Shown: positions 42,273-51,086 of the stretch, one piece after another
How the letters are laid out: every line of letters begins with the position of its first letter
Position numbering within the stretch: the stretch's first letter is position 1
Assembly (NCBI GenBank): GCA_050943535.1
Contig: JBMNPJ010000004.1
Coordinates: 186,001 to 250,000, forward strand
From: Massiliimalia sp050943535
GTDB lineage: Bacteria; Bacillota; Clostridia; Oscillospirales; Ruminococcaceae
DNA: 64,000 nt
Direction of reading: 5' to 3'
The notes under the pieces: generated by a model
Databases searched by the model: none
What the model was told of the DNA's origin: nothing
Seen by the model: only the letters and a program-made list of their open reading frames with translations
Translations under genes and position numbers: made by a program

Positions 42273-42962
42273 TCATCCGTTGACAAATCGATTTTTTAGT
42301 TTTTCCAGTGCCTTTTTTTCGATGCGGGATACATACGACCGTGAAATATCCAACAGTTTTGCAATTTCTCTTTGGGTTAATGGTTTGCTTCCGTTTAACC
42401 CATAGCGCATAGAGATAATTTGAGCTTCACGGCCAGTTAATTCGGAACGGATGTATTTTCTAAGTTGTTCGCTTTTTAGTTTTAAGTCGATGTTGTCGAT
42501 TAAGTCAATGTCATCAGATACTACATCCATCAGTGTCAGTGTGTTTCCATCTTTATCTGACTCAATGGGTTCATTGATGCTGACATCAGAAGCTGTTTTT
42601 TTCAGATTTCGAAAATGCATAAGAATTTCATTTTCAATACATCTGGCTCCATAGGTGGAAAATCGTACCTTTTTATCGTAGGTGAACGTATCTACGGCTT
42701 TAATCAGACCGATGGTTCCAATAGAAATTAAGTCATCCTGATCGTTGGTGATGGAATAGTATTTTTTGGCGATATGGGCTACAAGACGAAGATTGTGTTC
42801 GATTAACTCATTTTTTGCATTTTGATCTCCTTGAGCCAATCGCTCAAAACATTCCCTTTCCTGAGCGGCGCTGAATGGTTTTGGGAAAATATGATTTCCT
42901 TCCACATGAAGGGCTAAAAATAATAATTTAGAAAGTATGGTAGAAATTAATTCGGTAAACAA
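42273..42962 (-). CDS. sigK: RNA polymerase sigma-K precursor
   Basis: About 229 residues. The N-terminus has a hydrophobic pro-sequence (FTELISTILSKLLFLALHV) before PKPFSAAQE, removed during mother-cell sporulation. Region 2 (NELIEHNLRLVAHIAKKYY, DDLISIGTIGLIKAVDTF) and region 4 (LTQREIAKLLDISRSYVSRIEKKALEKL) match SigK closely. The frame is continuous: no skin-type insertion. Starts: GTG 42971 is too close to the AGGTGA site; TTG at 42962 fits it. A SigE-like -10, CATACCAT (42980-42987), precedes it. Confidence 0.93.
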   Translation of the reverse strand: MFTELISTILSKLLFLALHVEGNHIFPKPFSAAQERECFERLAQGDQNAKNELIEHNLRLVAHIAKKYYSITNDQDDLISIGTIGLIKAVDTFTYDKKVRFSTYGARCIENEILMHFRNLKKTASDVSINEPIESDKDGNTLTLMDVVSDDIDLIDNIDLKLKSEQLRKYIRSELTGREAQIISMRYGLNGSKPLTQREIAKLLDISRSYVSRIEKKALEKLKNRFVNG

Positions 42963-42979
42963 GTTAATCACCTCATAAG

Positions 42980-42987
42980 ATGGTATG
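42980..42987 (-). promoter_or_regulatory. SigE-like -10 element for sigK
   Basis: CATACCAT on the minus strand against the SigE -10 consensus CATACANT, located just upstream of the ribosome site. The -35 is not distinct. Confidence 0.45.
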
Positions 42988-43028
42988 AAAAAAACAGAAA
43001 AAATTTGCCTGTACTCAATAATTTTCCA

Positions 43029-43073
43029 TGAAAAATAAGAAAGTGCCGCAGGATATGTCCTGCGGCACTTTCT
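43029..43073 (-). terminator. Terminator of the alpha-toroid surface gene
   Basis: 16-bp stem AGAAAGTGCCGCAGGA (43038-43053/43058-43073); on the minus strand the T-rich tail TTATTTTTC follows. Confidence 0.8.
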
Positions 43074-43085
43074 AAAGATAGAGTT

Positions 43086-44495
43086 CTATCTGGTTTTTTT
43101 ATGGATTTCTTCTTCGCTTGGATCATCCGCATGTTGGAAATAGTGTTTTGACCGCTGAATAACATGGAATTTTACCAAGATAATGGAAATTACTAAGGTA
43201 ACCCCTAAGGCAATTAACAGAATATAAAGAGCCTTTGAAATCCAGTCAAGAGGATCTTCCTCTTCAATGACGACATTTTGATTGTTTTTAACAATGGTGT
43301 TTTTTAAGGGATAGTCCATAATATAAGGAGATCCCTGTTTTTTGACAGATACTAAGGCGAGAATTGCATTTTCTGTAGCGAGCACATCACTGGATTCCTC
43401 CAGGTATTCTGTGAATCCGCTGTCGATGTTGATGAAGTCTTGTAAAATTTGTACCAGGTTCTTTCCGTTTTTGATAAAGCGAGTATCTTTTACAGAAAGT
43501 TCCAGACTGTTTAGTGCGGTGATCACTTTAGAGACAGCTACACAAGATTTCTTTCCGGAATCATCCAGAAAAAATCCATCTGAAAGCTGCTGTGATGCTA
43601 AAAATGCAATTCCTTGGTTAATAGCCTGTGCGATATTTTCTTCGTCTTTATAAGGTGACAGAGCAGTTAAAGCCAATCCTGTTTGGATGACGCTGCTTTG
43701 TCCGGATTGATAGCTGTAAAATCCGCCATCTGGATTTTGGAAAGACAGCAGTAAATTTTTTAAATTAGCTCGGCTGTTTTTCATGACTTCCTGTACTTCA
43801 TAGGGATTAGAATCAATTGCCAGCAGAGCGTAGGCCACAGAATACAAATCTTTGGAGTCATATTCTGGGTAAGCTGCCAAACGGTCAATTAAATCTTTTC
43901 CCAGTACATTTCTGGCGTTGTATCCACTGAAAGTCACATTTAAAATATCATAGGACAATTCGATAATATCATCATAATCTTTTTTGAGGGAAACATCAGT
44001 AATGTATTGGTTTAAATTTTTTGACACTGCTGATTTTCCGGCAGTACCCATACACAAAAAGTACAGACTTCCTTGTTCGGAGTTAACCCAGTCACAGGCA
44101 AGGGATAAAGTAACTGCCAAGTCTTCATTCCACAGGTCATTGCCGAACTCTGCCGGCAGGGAAGAAGAGTCCATACTCAGAGAACTGGTTTGTGAAGATT
44201 CGGATGTATCTTCATCCGTTTGGGAAGAAGTTTCTGAATCCTCTGAAGTATCTTCACTTTCAGAAGATGAAACAGGGTCATTTTCCTCATTTGGAGAGGA
44301 AGAAACAGGATCCTCAGTAGGAGTGCTTTCCAAAGGAGTAGAATCTTCTGGGATCTGCGGTTCTGACGCAGTAGGAGGGCTAAGCTGGGCAGGATCGTTG
44401 CCAGGATCGGATGGAGCAGCCCAAACCATAGTATTTCCAGCAAGAACCAGAGCGGCGATGAAGCTGATCAATTGTTTTATTCGATCCGATTTCAT
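43086..44495 (-). CDS. Surface-anchored protein with alpha-alpha toroid (prenyltransferase/terpenoid-cyclase-type) repeats
   Basis: 469 residues. Signal peptide (1-27, ending VWAA), a low-complexity Ser/Glu/Pro/Thr linker (about 30-115), then helical repeats with the toroid marker NPDGGFYSYQSGQSSVIQTGLALTAL and related LASQQLSDGFF. A C-terminal membrane helix (about 425-447) and a charged tail anchor it. No prenyltransferase or protease active site is evident. Toroid modules of this kind occur in complement-like and cobalamin-binding proteins; ligand unknown. It lies beside the sigK gene but is a separate unit. Confidence 0.8.
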   Translation of the reverse strand: MKSDRIKQLISFIAALVLAGNTMVWAAPSDPGNDPAQLSPPTASEPQIPEDSTPLESTPTEDPVSSSPNEENDPVSSSESEDTSEDSETSSQTDEDTSESSQTSSLSMDSSSLPAEFGNDLWNEDLAVTLSLACDWVNSEQGSLYFLCMGTAGKSAVSKNLNQYITDVSLKKDYDDIIELSYDILNVTFSGYNARNVLGKDLIDRLAAYPEYDSKDLYSVAYALLAIDSNPYEVQEVMKNSRANLKNLLLSFQNPDGGFYSYQSGQSSVIQTGLALTALSPYKDEENIAQAINQGIAFLASQQLSDGFFLDDSGKKSCVAVSKVITALNSLELSVKDTRFIKNGKNLVQILQDFINIDSGFTEYLEESSDVLATENAILALVSVKKQGSPYIMDYPLKNTIVKNNQNVVIEEEDPLDWISKALYILLIALGVTLVISIILVKFHVIQRSKHYFQHADDPSEEEIHKKTR

Positions 44496-44521
44496 AACAA
44501 TCCTCTTTTCTGTAAATATGG

Positions 44522-44555
44522 TAACAATGGGACATTTTATTTGTCCCTATTGTTA
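44522..44555 (-). promoter_or_regulatory. Inverted repeat in the leader of the surface gene
   Basis: TAACAATGGGACA and TGTCCCTATTGTTA (44522-44534/44542-44555), one bulged base. Operator or RNA hairpin; not tested. Confidence 0.45.
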
Positions 44556-44633
44556 GTATACCGAAAAAATGACATAAAGTCCATAAAACAAACAGAGAAT
44601 TTTAAGGTGAATTTTATGGCGTTTTTCTGTGTT

Positions 44634-45368
44634 TTAGATGGTCATGCCGCCGTCTACGGCAATGATCTGTCCTGTGATAAAGTTTGACTGTTCAGAGGCT
44701 AAAAACAGGGCAAGTCCGGCAATGTCCATTCCGGTTCCAATCGTTCCTAAAGGGGTTTCTTCTTTTAAAGCGGCGATGGTGTCCTGAGATAGAGCGGCGT
44801 TCATCTGCGTGTCAATTACACCGGGCGCGATACAGTTTACATGAATATGAGATGGTCCCACTTCTTTTGCCAGTGCTTTGGTCATACCAATTACTGCTGC
44901 TTTTGCCGCAGAATAATGCACTTCACAGGAAGCCCCGGTAATTCCCCACATGGAAGCGATGTTGATGATTTTTCCCTGCTGTCTTCGAATCATAGCGGGA
45001 AGAACAGCCTGTGTACAGAGAAATACACCTTTTACATCAACGCCAAACATTCTGTCCCAATCCTGATCCGTCAGATCGGTAAACAGTTTTTGCTGTGCAA
45101 TGCCGGCATTGTTGATGAGTACATCCACTTCTCCAAAATGATTTTCAATCTGAGCAAGCATATGATTGACTTCCAGACGATTTTCCACGTCGGCGTGAAC
45201 AGCCATAGCGGAATATCCCTGTTCCCTCAGTTGTTGCTCCAGTGCAAGTGCTTCTGTGCGTGAAAATAAGTAATTGATCGCTACCTGATACCCCTGTTTT
45301 GCAAATGCAGTTGCCAGATCTTTTCCAATGCCTCGGGAAGCACCGGTAACGAGTACGGTTTTTGCCAT
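44634..45368 (-). CDS. Short-chain dehydrogenase/reductase
   Basis: 244 residues from ATG at 45368 (GGAGAG upstream). Cofactor motif TGASRGIG (7-14), NNAG, catalytic Tyr-Lys in HYSAAKAAVIG, and PGVIDTQMN. Classic SDR of FabG type, possibly NADP(H)-linked. Not in a fatty-acid operon, so the substrate is unknown. Confidence 0.93.
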   Translation of the reverse strand: MAKTVLVTGASRGIGKDLATAFAKQGYQVAINYLFSRTEALALEQQLREQGYSAMAVHADVENRLEVNHMLAQIENHFGEVDVLINNAGIAQQKLFTDLTDQDWDRMFGVDVKGVFLCTQAVLPAMIRRQQGKIINIASMWGITGASCEVHYSAAKAAVIGMTKALAKEVGPSHIHVNCIAPGVIDTQMNAALSQDTIAALKEETPLGTIGTGMDIAGLALFLASEQSNFITGQIIAVDGGMTI

Positions 45369-45464
45369 ATCATTCTCTCCTTGTTTGGATTTTATAGAAT
45401 ACTGTATTTTCGTACAAACAAACCATTCCTTAGTATACCACGGGGGATTTTTGTCTGCAAGGAG

Positions 45465-45504
45465 AAAAAAGAAGTACCGCAAAAGTTGTTTGGTGCGGTA
45501 CTTC
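45465..45504 (-). terminator. Terminator of the methionine operon
   Basis: GAAGTACCGCA (45471-45481) and complement (45494-45504); on the minus strand TTTTTTCTCC follows. Confidence 0.88.
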
Positions 45505-45532
45505 ATAGAAAAGTGTCAGGATAAAACTTTCT

Positions 45533-46237
45533 TTAAGGATTTTTTTTAGAACTAGCAGAAGAATGATTTTTGGTGAAAGCTGACTTTTTGCGCTTTCTCA
45601 AGGGGAGAGGCTTTTCATTTGGAAGCGATTGTTTTCGTTCCTTCTGTGCGGATTGTGCCTGCTTTTTCTCTTTTTTCAAGGGGCGGTTTTTGACTGAAAA
45701 ACCAAAGGTCCCCAGTGATTTTCCCAGTTCAAAATATTCTCCGTGAGCAAATGCCGCTAGTCCGCACCGATCCAGACGCAAAGCTCCTTTTTCGTCTAAA
45801 CAGCGGGAATCTACATTGACAGCTACAACATCTGCTAAGAACATGTCATGGGTTCCCAACGGAATGATCTGACTGACTCTGCATTCAATGCTTAATGGAC
45901 TTTCTTTGATAGCAGGAGCAGACACCACTGCAGAAGCTTCCGGTGTAAGATGGCAAATGGAGAATTTGTCCAGGTCCCGTCCGGAACGGACACCGCAGAA
46001 ATCTGCTGCCCATACCAAATCTTTGGTAGTCAGATTAATCACAAACTCGCCGCTTTCTTTAATGATATTGTAGGAGTAACGGCTGGGACGCACAGAAATA
46101 TAGGTTTTGGAAGGTTTTGTGTTGATGATTCCTGTCCAGGCAATGGTCAGCACATTGGGATGGTCGACAGTGCCGCAGGAAACCATGACAGGGGGAAGGG
46201 GCGCTAAAAGCGCTCCGCCTTTCCAGGACTCTTTCAT
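45533..46237 (-). CDS. Flavin-reductase-like FMN-binding protein with basic tail
   Basis: 234 residues. Residues 1-180 fit the flavin reductase (FMN-binding split barrel) family: PPVMVSCGTVDHPNVLTIAW, SRYSYNIIKESGEFVINLT, HDMFLADVV. The last 50 residues are Lys/Ser-rich and disordered-looking. It ends the metG-metH unit, 37 bp after metH. It may supply low-potential electrons for MetH reactivation (inference). Confidence 0.85.
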   Translation of the reverse strand: MKESWKGGALLAPLPPVMVSCGTVDHPNVLTIAWTGIINTKPSKTYISVRPSRYSYNIIKESGEFVINLTTKDLVWAADFCGVRSGRDLDKFSICHLTPEASAVVSAPAIKESPLSIECRVSQIIPLGTHDMFLADVVAVNVDSRCLDEKGALRLDRCGLAAFAHGEYFELGKSLGTFGFSVKNRPLKKEKKQAQSAQKERKQSLPNEKPLPLRKRKKSAFTKNHSSASSKKNP

Positions 46238-46273
46238 AATCGTTCAGCTCCTTTTAGTAAGGGAACCAGAAGG

Positions 46274-48664
46274 TTATCCCAATACTTTTTTGGCGATATC
46301 CACTGATTGTTTAGCATCTTTTGCGTAATAATCGGCGCCGATTTTTTTCGCATAATCCGGGGTGAGTACTGCACCGCCTACCCAGATGGTACAGTCAACG
46401 GCGCCGCGCAGTGCCTGAATGGTAGCCTCCATGTTGACCACAGTGGTGGTCATTAAGGCACTCAGACCTACCAGTTTGGCACCGGTACGGATGGTTTCAG
46501 AAACTACGGTTTCAATAGGGACATCTTTTCCAAGGTCGATAATTTCATATCCATAGTTTTCCAAAATTACCTTGACAATATTTTTTCCAATGTCGTGAAC
46601 ATCGCCTTTGACAGTGGCCAAAATGATTTTTCCTTTGGACACCTGTTTGGCGTCTTTTTGGCTGGCCAATCGTTTGCGGATTTCTTCAAAGGCAGCCTGT
46701 GCTGCAGTTGCGGATTGGATCAGCTGAGGCAGGAAGATTTCTCCTTTTTCAAATCGAATTCCCACCTGATCCAGAGCGGGAATTAAAATTCCCTGAACAA
46801 GCTCCATAGGTTCGGTATGTTCTAACAGTGTTTTGGCAGCGTCAGCTGCACAGTCTTTCAGTCCGTTTTTAACAGCGTCTTCCAAAGACATCTGTGAGGA
46901 AGATGCTGGAGAAGACACAGGGGAAGCGTCCGTTCCGGTCTGTGCCTGTTTTGCAATATATTGCACGGCACCCAAATCTTTTGCGTATAGCACATTAAAT
47001 GCGTCAATGGCATCCGTCATGGTTTTCAGATTAGGATTGATAATCGGCAGATCCAAACCATGTGCCATAGCCAGTGTTAAGAAAGAAGCGTTGATTAACT
47101 GGCGATTAGGCAGTCCGAAAGAAATATTGGAGACCCCGAGTACTGTTTTCAGTCCCAGCTGTTCTTTTACCATCTGCACTGCATGAAGGGTTTCCACCAC
47201 TTCTTTCTGCTGAACAGAGGCAGTCAAGGTCAGGCAGTCAATGTAGACATCTTCTTTTGGAATTCCATAAGAAAGGGCAGTTTCCAAAATCCGCTGAGCA
47301 ATGGCAAACCGTTCTTCAGCAGTGAGAGGAATTCCTTTGTCGTCCATGGTAAGCCCTACCACAGCGGCACCGTATTTTTTTACAATAGGCAGAATTTTGT
47401 GAAGTACAGCCTGTTCTCCGTTTACAGAATTGACCAACGGTTTTCCGTTATAAACCCGCAGGGCGCTTTCAATTACTGCAGGGTCGGAAGAGTCAATTTG
47501 CAAAGGAACATCTACAACACCCTGCAGCTGTTTTACGGTTTCTACCATCATGGATACTTCGTCAATTTCCGGAAGACCTACATTCACGTCCAGGATATGT
47601 GCGCCGGCATTCACCTGAGAAATGGCCTGAGTGAGAATATATCCCATATTTTTGTCAATCAGAGCCTGCTTAAACAGTTTTTTTCCGGTAGGGTTAATTC
47701 GCTCCCCAATGATTTTTACGCCGTCTACAGGAACCCACTGATTGCCGCTGCACACAGCAGAAACCGGCTGATAATTGCGATTGCCGATTTTAGCATCAGA
47801 AAGCGCCGCTTTCAGTGCCTTGATATATTCCGGATCGGTGCCGCAGCATCCGCCCAGAATCGTGGTGCCGAAAGCAAGAGCTTTGGCAGCGGTTTCGGCA
47901 AAGTCTTTGGGAGAAATGTGATAGGTGTTGGAGTCAAGGTCCGGAAGACCGGCATTTGCTTTCATAATTAAAGGAAGATGGGTGCATTGGCTCATTCGTT
48001 CCATCAAAGGCAGAATTTCTGCCGGCCCCAGAGAACAGTTAATGCCGATGGCATCCACACCTAATCCAGTTAAGGTCAAAGCGGCGGATTCTACAGGAAC
48101 CCCAGCAAAGGTCCGTCCGTTTTGTTCAAAGGTCATGGTACAGAATACAGGCAGATTGGTGTGTTCTTTACATGCCAATACAGCCGCTTTCATTTCCAGC
48201 AGGTCAGTCATGGTTTCCAGTACAATCAGATCAGCACCTGCTTGAGCGCCGGCCTGCACCATTTCCCGGAAGATATCATAGGCATCTTCAAAGGACAGGG
48301 TACCGTTGGGTTCCAATAATTCACCAATGGGGCCAATGTCCAAAGCAACGGCGGCGTCAGTACCTTCGCAGGCTTTTTTTGCATTCTGGATTCCTGCATG
48401 CACCAGCTCATCCACAGAAAATTCGCAGTGAGACAGTTTATAGCGGTTGGCGCTGAAGGTGTTGGCGTAGATAATATCTGCACCGGCAGCCAGGTATTGT
48501 TTATGAATCTGAATAATTAATTCAGGGTGAGTCACATTGAGTGCTTCCGGAACTTTTCCCATAGGGGCACCTGCTTTTTGCAGCATGGTGCCCATGGCGC
48601 CGTCCAGTAAAATCACCTGATCAGCAGGAATTTGATGTTGTGTAAGCCATTCTTTTTTCAGCAT
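46274..48664 (-). CDS. metH: Cobalamin-dependent methionine synthase, lacking the activation domain
   Basis: 796 residues. Homocysteine methyltransferase domain (1-290; LLDGAMGTMLQ, GINCS, GGCCGTDP zinc cysteines), pterin-binding domain (about 315-570; IIGERINPTGKKLFKQAL), B12 cap and B12-binding domain (about 605-796) with the lower-axial motif DVHDIGKN (Asp688, His690, Gly693). The SAM-dependent reactivation domain of full-length MetH (about 1200 residues) is absent and is encoded separately by the overlapping upstream gene. It makes methionine from homocysteine and methyl-THF. Confidence 0.97.
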   Translation of the reverse strand: MLKKEWLTQHQIPADQVILLDGAMGTMLQKAGAPMGKVPEALNVTHPELIIQIHKQYLAAGADIIYANTFSANRYKLSHCEFSVDELVHAGIQNAKKACEGTDAAVALDIGPIGELLEPNGTLSFEDAYDIFREMVQAGAQAGADLIVLETMTDLLEMKAAVLACKEHTNLPVFCTMTFEQNGRTFAGVPVESAALTLTGLGVDAIGINCSLGPAEILPLMERMSQCTHLPLIMKANAGLPDLDSNTYHISPKDFAETAAKALAFGTTILGGCCGTDPEYIKALKAALSDAKIGNRNYQPVSAVCSGNQWVPVDGVKIIGERINPTGKKLFKQALIDKNMGYILTQAISQVNAGAHILDVNVGLPEIDEVSMMVETVKQLQGVVDVPLQIDSSDPAVIESALRVYNGKPLVNSVNGEQAVLHKILPIVKKYGAAVVGLTMDDKGIPLTAEERFAIAQRILETALSYGIPKEDVYIDCLTLTASVQQKEVVETLHAVQMVKEQLGLKTVLGVSNISFGLPNRQLINASFLTLAMAHGLDLPIINPNLKTMTDAIDAFNVLYAKDLGAVQYIAKQAQTGTDASPVSSPASSSQMSLEDAVKNGLKDCAADAAKTLLEHTEPMELVQGILIPALDQVGIRFEKGEIFLPQLIQSATAAQAAFEEIRKRLASQKDAKQVSKGKIILATVKGDVHDIGKNIVKVILENYGYEIIDLGKDVPIETVVSETIRTGAKLVGLSALMTTTVVNMEATIQALRGAVDCTIWVGGAVLTPDYAKKIGADYYAKDAKQSVDIAKKVLG

Positions 48665-49335
48665 TGGGTACCTCTCTTTCGGAATGGGCAGTGGGAACGA
48701 TTGTTGCAGAAATCACATTTATTCGGTCTGGGATCTTTGGCGGTATCAGATATTCCCAAAATTGCTGTCACCGACTTTCCGGGTGTCAGCAGCATACTGG
48801 AGTTTGTCGTCAATCCGATTTTTCGATGAGCATCCAAAAATTCCAGAAAATCTTTTTGAAACGAAATGGACCAGTCTCCATAACCGGGACTGAACCGCCA
48901 GGTTAGGTGAAATCCTTCTTTGGAAACATCCTGTGACAGCTGCTTTTCCACAGCGTCTGCTACTGCTTCGATGGCTGTAGAAGCACAACTGTCTAAAATC
49001 ACTCCTTCATCAGGATCAGAGAGCATCTTTCTGCGGATGAGACGATCCATCTCGTTTCCCAGTGTTCCGCAGAACAGATAGGCTTCCCGGCAGTTTTTTA
49101 GGTGCTCCTGAAGATCTTTGCTAACAAGGGTGATGGAGGTATCTTTGATACCAATTCCTTGGTCGTTTGTCTCTAACGCAATGCGCCGGTACAAATATTT
49201 GGGAGAAATGGTTTCCAAAGTTTCCGTGATACAGCGGTCGATGAGAGCGTTTAAATGGGTGGGAATCTGCGTTCCCTGATATCCCAGATATCGTAGGATT
49301 TCTTCTCTATTTAAAGTGTTGATTGTTATTTGCAT
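48658..49335 (-). CDS. Stand-alone methionine synthase activation domain protein
   Basis: 225 residues. RFSPGYGDWSISFQKDFLEFL carries the SAM-binding Arg-x-x-x-Gly-Tyr of the MetH activation domain. The C-terminus adds a cysteine cluster, CDFCNNRSHCPF...GTQC, not found in E. coli MetH and suggestive of a metal or Fe-S site. It overlaps metH by 7 bp, matching the split arrangement known in Firmicutes. It should reactivate oxidised cob(II)alamin MetH using SAM. Confidence 0.88.
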   Translation of the reverse strand: MQITINTLNREEILRYLGYQGTQIPTHLNALIDRCITETLETISPKYLYRRIALETNDQGIGIKDTSITLVSKDLQEHLKNCREAYLFCGTLGNEMDRLIRRKMLSDPDEGVILDSCASTAIEAVADAVEKQLSQDVSKEGFHLTWRFSPGYGDWSISFQKDFLEFLDAHRKIGLTTNSSMLLTPGKSVTAILGISDTAKDPRPNKCDFCNNRSHCPFRKRGTQC

Positions 49336-50120
49336 GCAGTATTTCCTTTTGTTAGAGTTTGTCTCATTTTATGGGCACAGGTAAAGGCAACAGCTAAATA
49401 CCGGTGGCGCAGATCCATGCCTTGGTTTACGCCCAAGCTGCGTCGATCCCAGCTTTCGTTGTCCAGGTTATCCGCCGCATATAAAAACTGAGCAAAATGC
49501 ACCCCTCGGAATTTGGCAACTGCTGCCAGGGCAGAGCATTCCATCTCCACAGCCAGACATCCCTGACTTTTGCGCAGAGACATTTTGTCCGGAGTTTCCC
49601 GGTAAAAGGCGTCAGTTGTCCAGACTTTGCCTGCCACAGAATAAAATCCCAGATGGCTGAGACTTTCCGTGACTAGATTGATAGCGGCAGACTCCAAAGG
49701 AAGTTCTTCGCTGTCCGGAAGATAGTGATAGGAGGTGCCTTCATCCCGATAGGCATGGGTAGGAACAATGATAGTTCCATCATCAATGGATCGGTCCAGC
49801 ACGCCGCAGGAACCGAAAAACACAAAGTATCGGCTACCTTTGGCAATCATATCCTCCATCATACCAGCTGCCGCAGGGGCACCTACTGGAGATAAATACA
49901 TGGCGGCAGTAATGCCGTTCCAGCAAACCTGATATACGGGAAACAGACCATTGGCAGAAACCAGATTGGCAATCACCGGAGCATTTTGCTCCTGGGCAAA
50001 GGTTTCTACAATATTTCGGGAAAAGGTAGAGATGCATAATGCAGGGAAATCCTTAATAGGAGAAACGCACTCACATGGTTCAATAACCGCTTTGGGATTA
50101 GGATCATAGAGAATCGCCAA
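49326..50120 (-). CDS. Nucleoside phosphorylase family protein
   Basis: 264 residues from TTG at 50120, chosen because AAAGGAGG sits 8 nt upstream; no Met suits. PNP/UDP phosphorylase fold: phosphate/ribose sites in YVFFGSCGVLDRSIDDGTIIVP and base recognition in AVEMECSALAAVAKFRG. Its neighbours are metF and the MetH-activation gene. Acting on methionine-cycle nucleosides (MTA or SAH) is possible, but a uridine-type phosphorylase is equally compatible. Confidence 0.85.
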   Translation of the reverse strand: MAILYDPNPKAVIEPCECVSPIKDFPALCISTFSRNIVETFAQEQNAPVIANLVSANGLFPVYQVCWNGITAAMYLSPVGAPAAAGMMEDMIAKGSRYFVFFGSCGVLDRSIDDGTIIVPTHAYRDEGTSYHYLPDSEELPLESAAINLVTESLSHLGFYSVAGKVWTTDAFYRETPDKMSLRKSQGCLAVEMECSALAAVAKFRGVHFAQFLYAADNLDNESWDRRSLGVNQGMDLRHRYLAVAFTCAHKMRQTLTKGNTACK

Positions 50121-50166
50121 GAAAATACCTCCTTTGCTGCCTGTAATTGTTCTGTGATGAAATCGC

Positions 50167-51066
50167 TTAATTGCTGGATGGGGAAGTGCGGTTGCAGGCA
50201 GCCACAATGCTGCGAATGTTTTCGGTAATCCGGCGGGCAGTATCCACGTTATTCATGGTATACAGATGAATTCCCCGCACATCATTGGAAATCAGGTCCA
50301 CAATCTGATCGGTAGCATAGGAAATGCCGGCGTCGTGAAGGGCCTGAGGATCATCAGCGTATTTGTTCAGCAGTTTAGAAAATTTATTTGGGATGCTGGC
50401 GCCGCACATCGTGACAGTTCGCTCAATCTGGCGCTTGTTGATAATGGGCATAATTCCCGCTTCGATGGGCAGGTCAATACCTGCTTTCAACAGTTTTTCA
50501 TGAAAGCGGTAGAAATGTTCGTTGTCAAAAAACAGCTGGGTTACCAGGTGGGTTACTCCTGCGTCTACTTTTCGTTTCAGATGTTCAATGTCTTCATCCA
50601 GACTAGAAGCGTCACAGTGACCTTCCGGATAGCAGGCGCCGATCACATTGAAAGATGGGTCATAGGTGCGGATAAAGGAAACCAGATCACTGGCATGATG
50701 AAAATCGTTTTTGCACTGTGTTTCAGGAGTAATGTCTCCCCGAAGTGCCAGAATATTTTGGATTCCGTTTTGTTTTAAATGGTACAGGGTTTCCATGATT
50801 TCTTCTTTGGTGGAGCCAACACAGGTCAGGTGGCTTACCGGTTCAATCTGATATTCGCTTTTAATCAGTGATGCGATTTCACAGGTCTTATTCTTTTGAA
50901 TGGAAGATCCTCCGGCACCATAGGTCACACTGATAAAGTCTACCGGCATTCCCCGCAGTCCCAGCAGGGTGTTGTAAATGGTATCCACAGAACTGGTCTT
51001 TTTAGGCGGGAATACTTCAAAGGAATAAACGACTTTTTTATGGGAAAATAAATGGGATAAATTCAT
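50167..51066 (-). CDS. metF: Methylenetetrahydrofolate reductase
   Basis: 299 residues from ATG at 51066, with AAGGAGG before it; the upstream in-frame ATG lacks a site. FAD-TIM barrel: VYSFEVFPPKK, DFISVTYGAGGSS, ILALRGD, ACYPEGH, LVTQLFFDNEHFYRF. It reduces methylene-THF to methyl-THF, the methyl donor for MetH in the same operon. Confidence 0.95.
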   Translation of the reverse strand: MNLSHLFSHKKVVYSFEVFPPKKTSSVDTIYNTLLGLRGMPVDFISVTYGAGGSSIQKNKTCEIASLIKSEYQIEPVSHLTCVGSTKEEIMETLYHLKQNGIQNILALRGDITPETQCKNDFHHASDLVSFIRTYDPSFNVIGACYPEGHCDASSLDEDIEHLKRKVDAGVTHLVTQLFFDNEHFYRFHEKLLKAGIDLPIEAGIMPIINKRQIERTVTMCGASIPNKFSKLLNKYADDPQALHDAGISYATDQIVDLISNDVRGIHLYTMNNVDTARRITENIRSIVAACNRTSPSSN

Positions 51067-51086
51067 GGGAACCTCCTTGCAATGGG

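Noticed and set aside
42273..42971. Skin-type interruption of sigK
   Set aside because: The frame is continuous from regions 2 to 4, so no insertion.
47183..47971. Plus-strand frame of 262 codons inside metH
   Set aside because: Antisense shadow of metH with no supporting signals.
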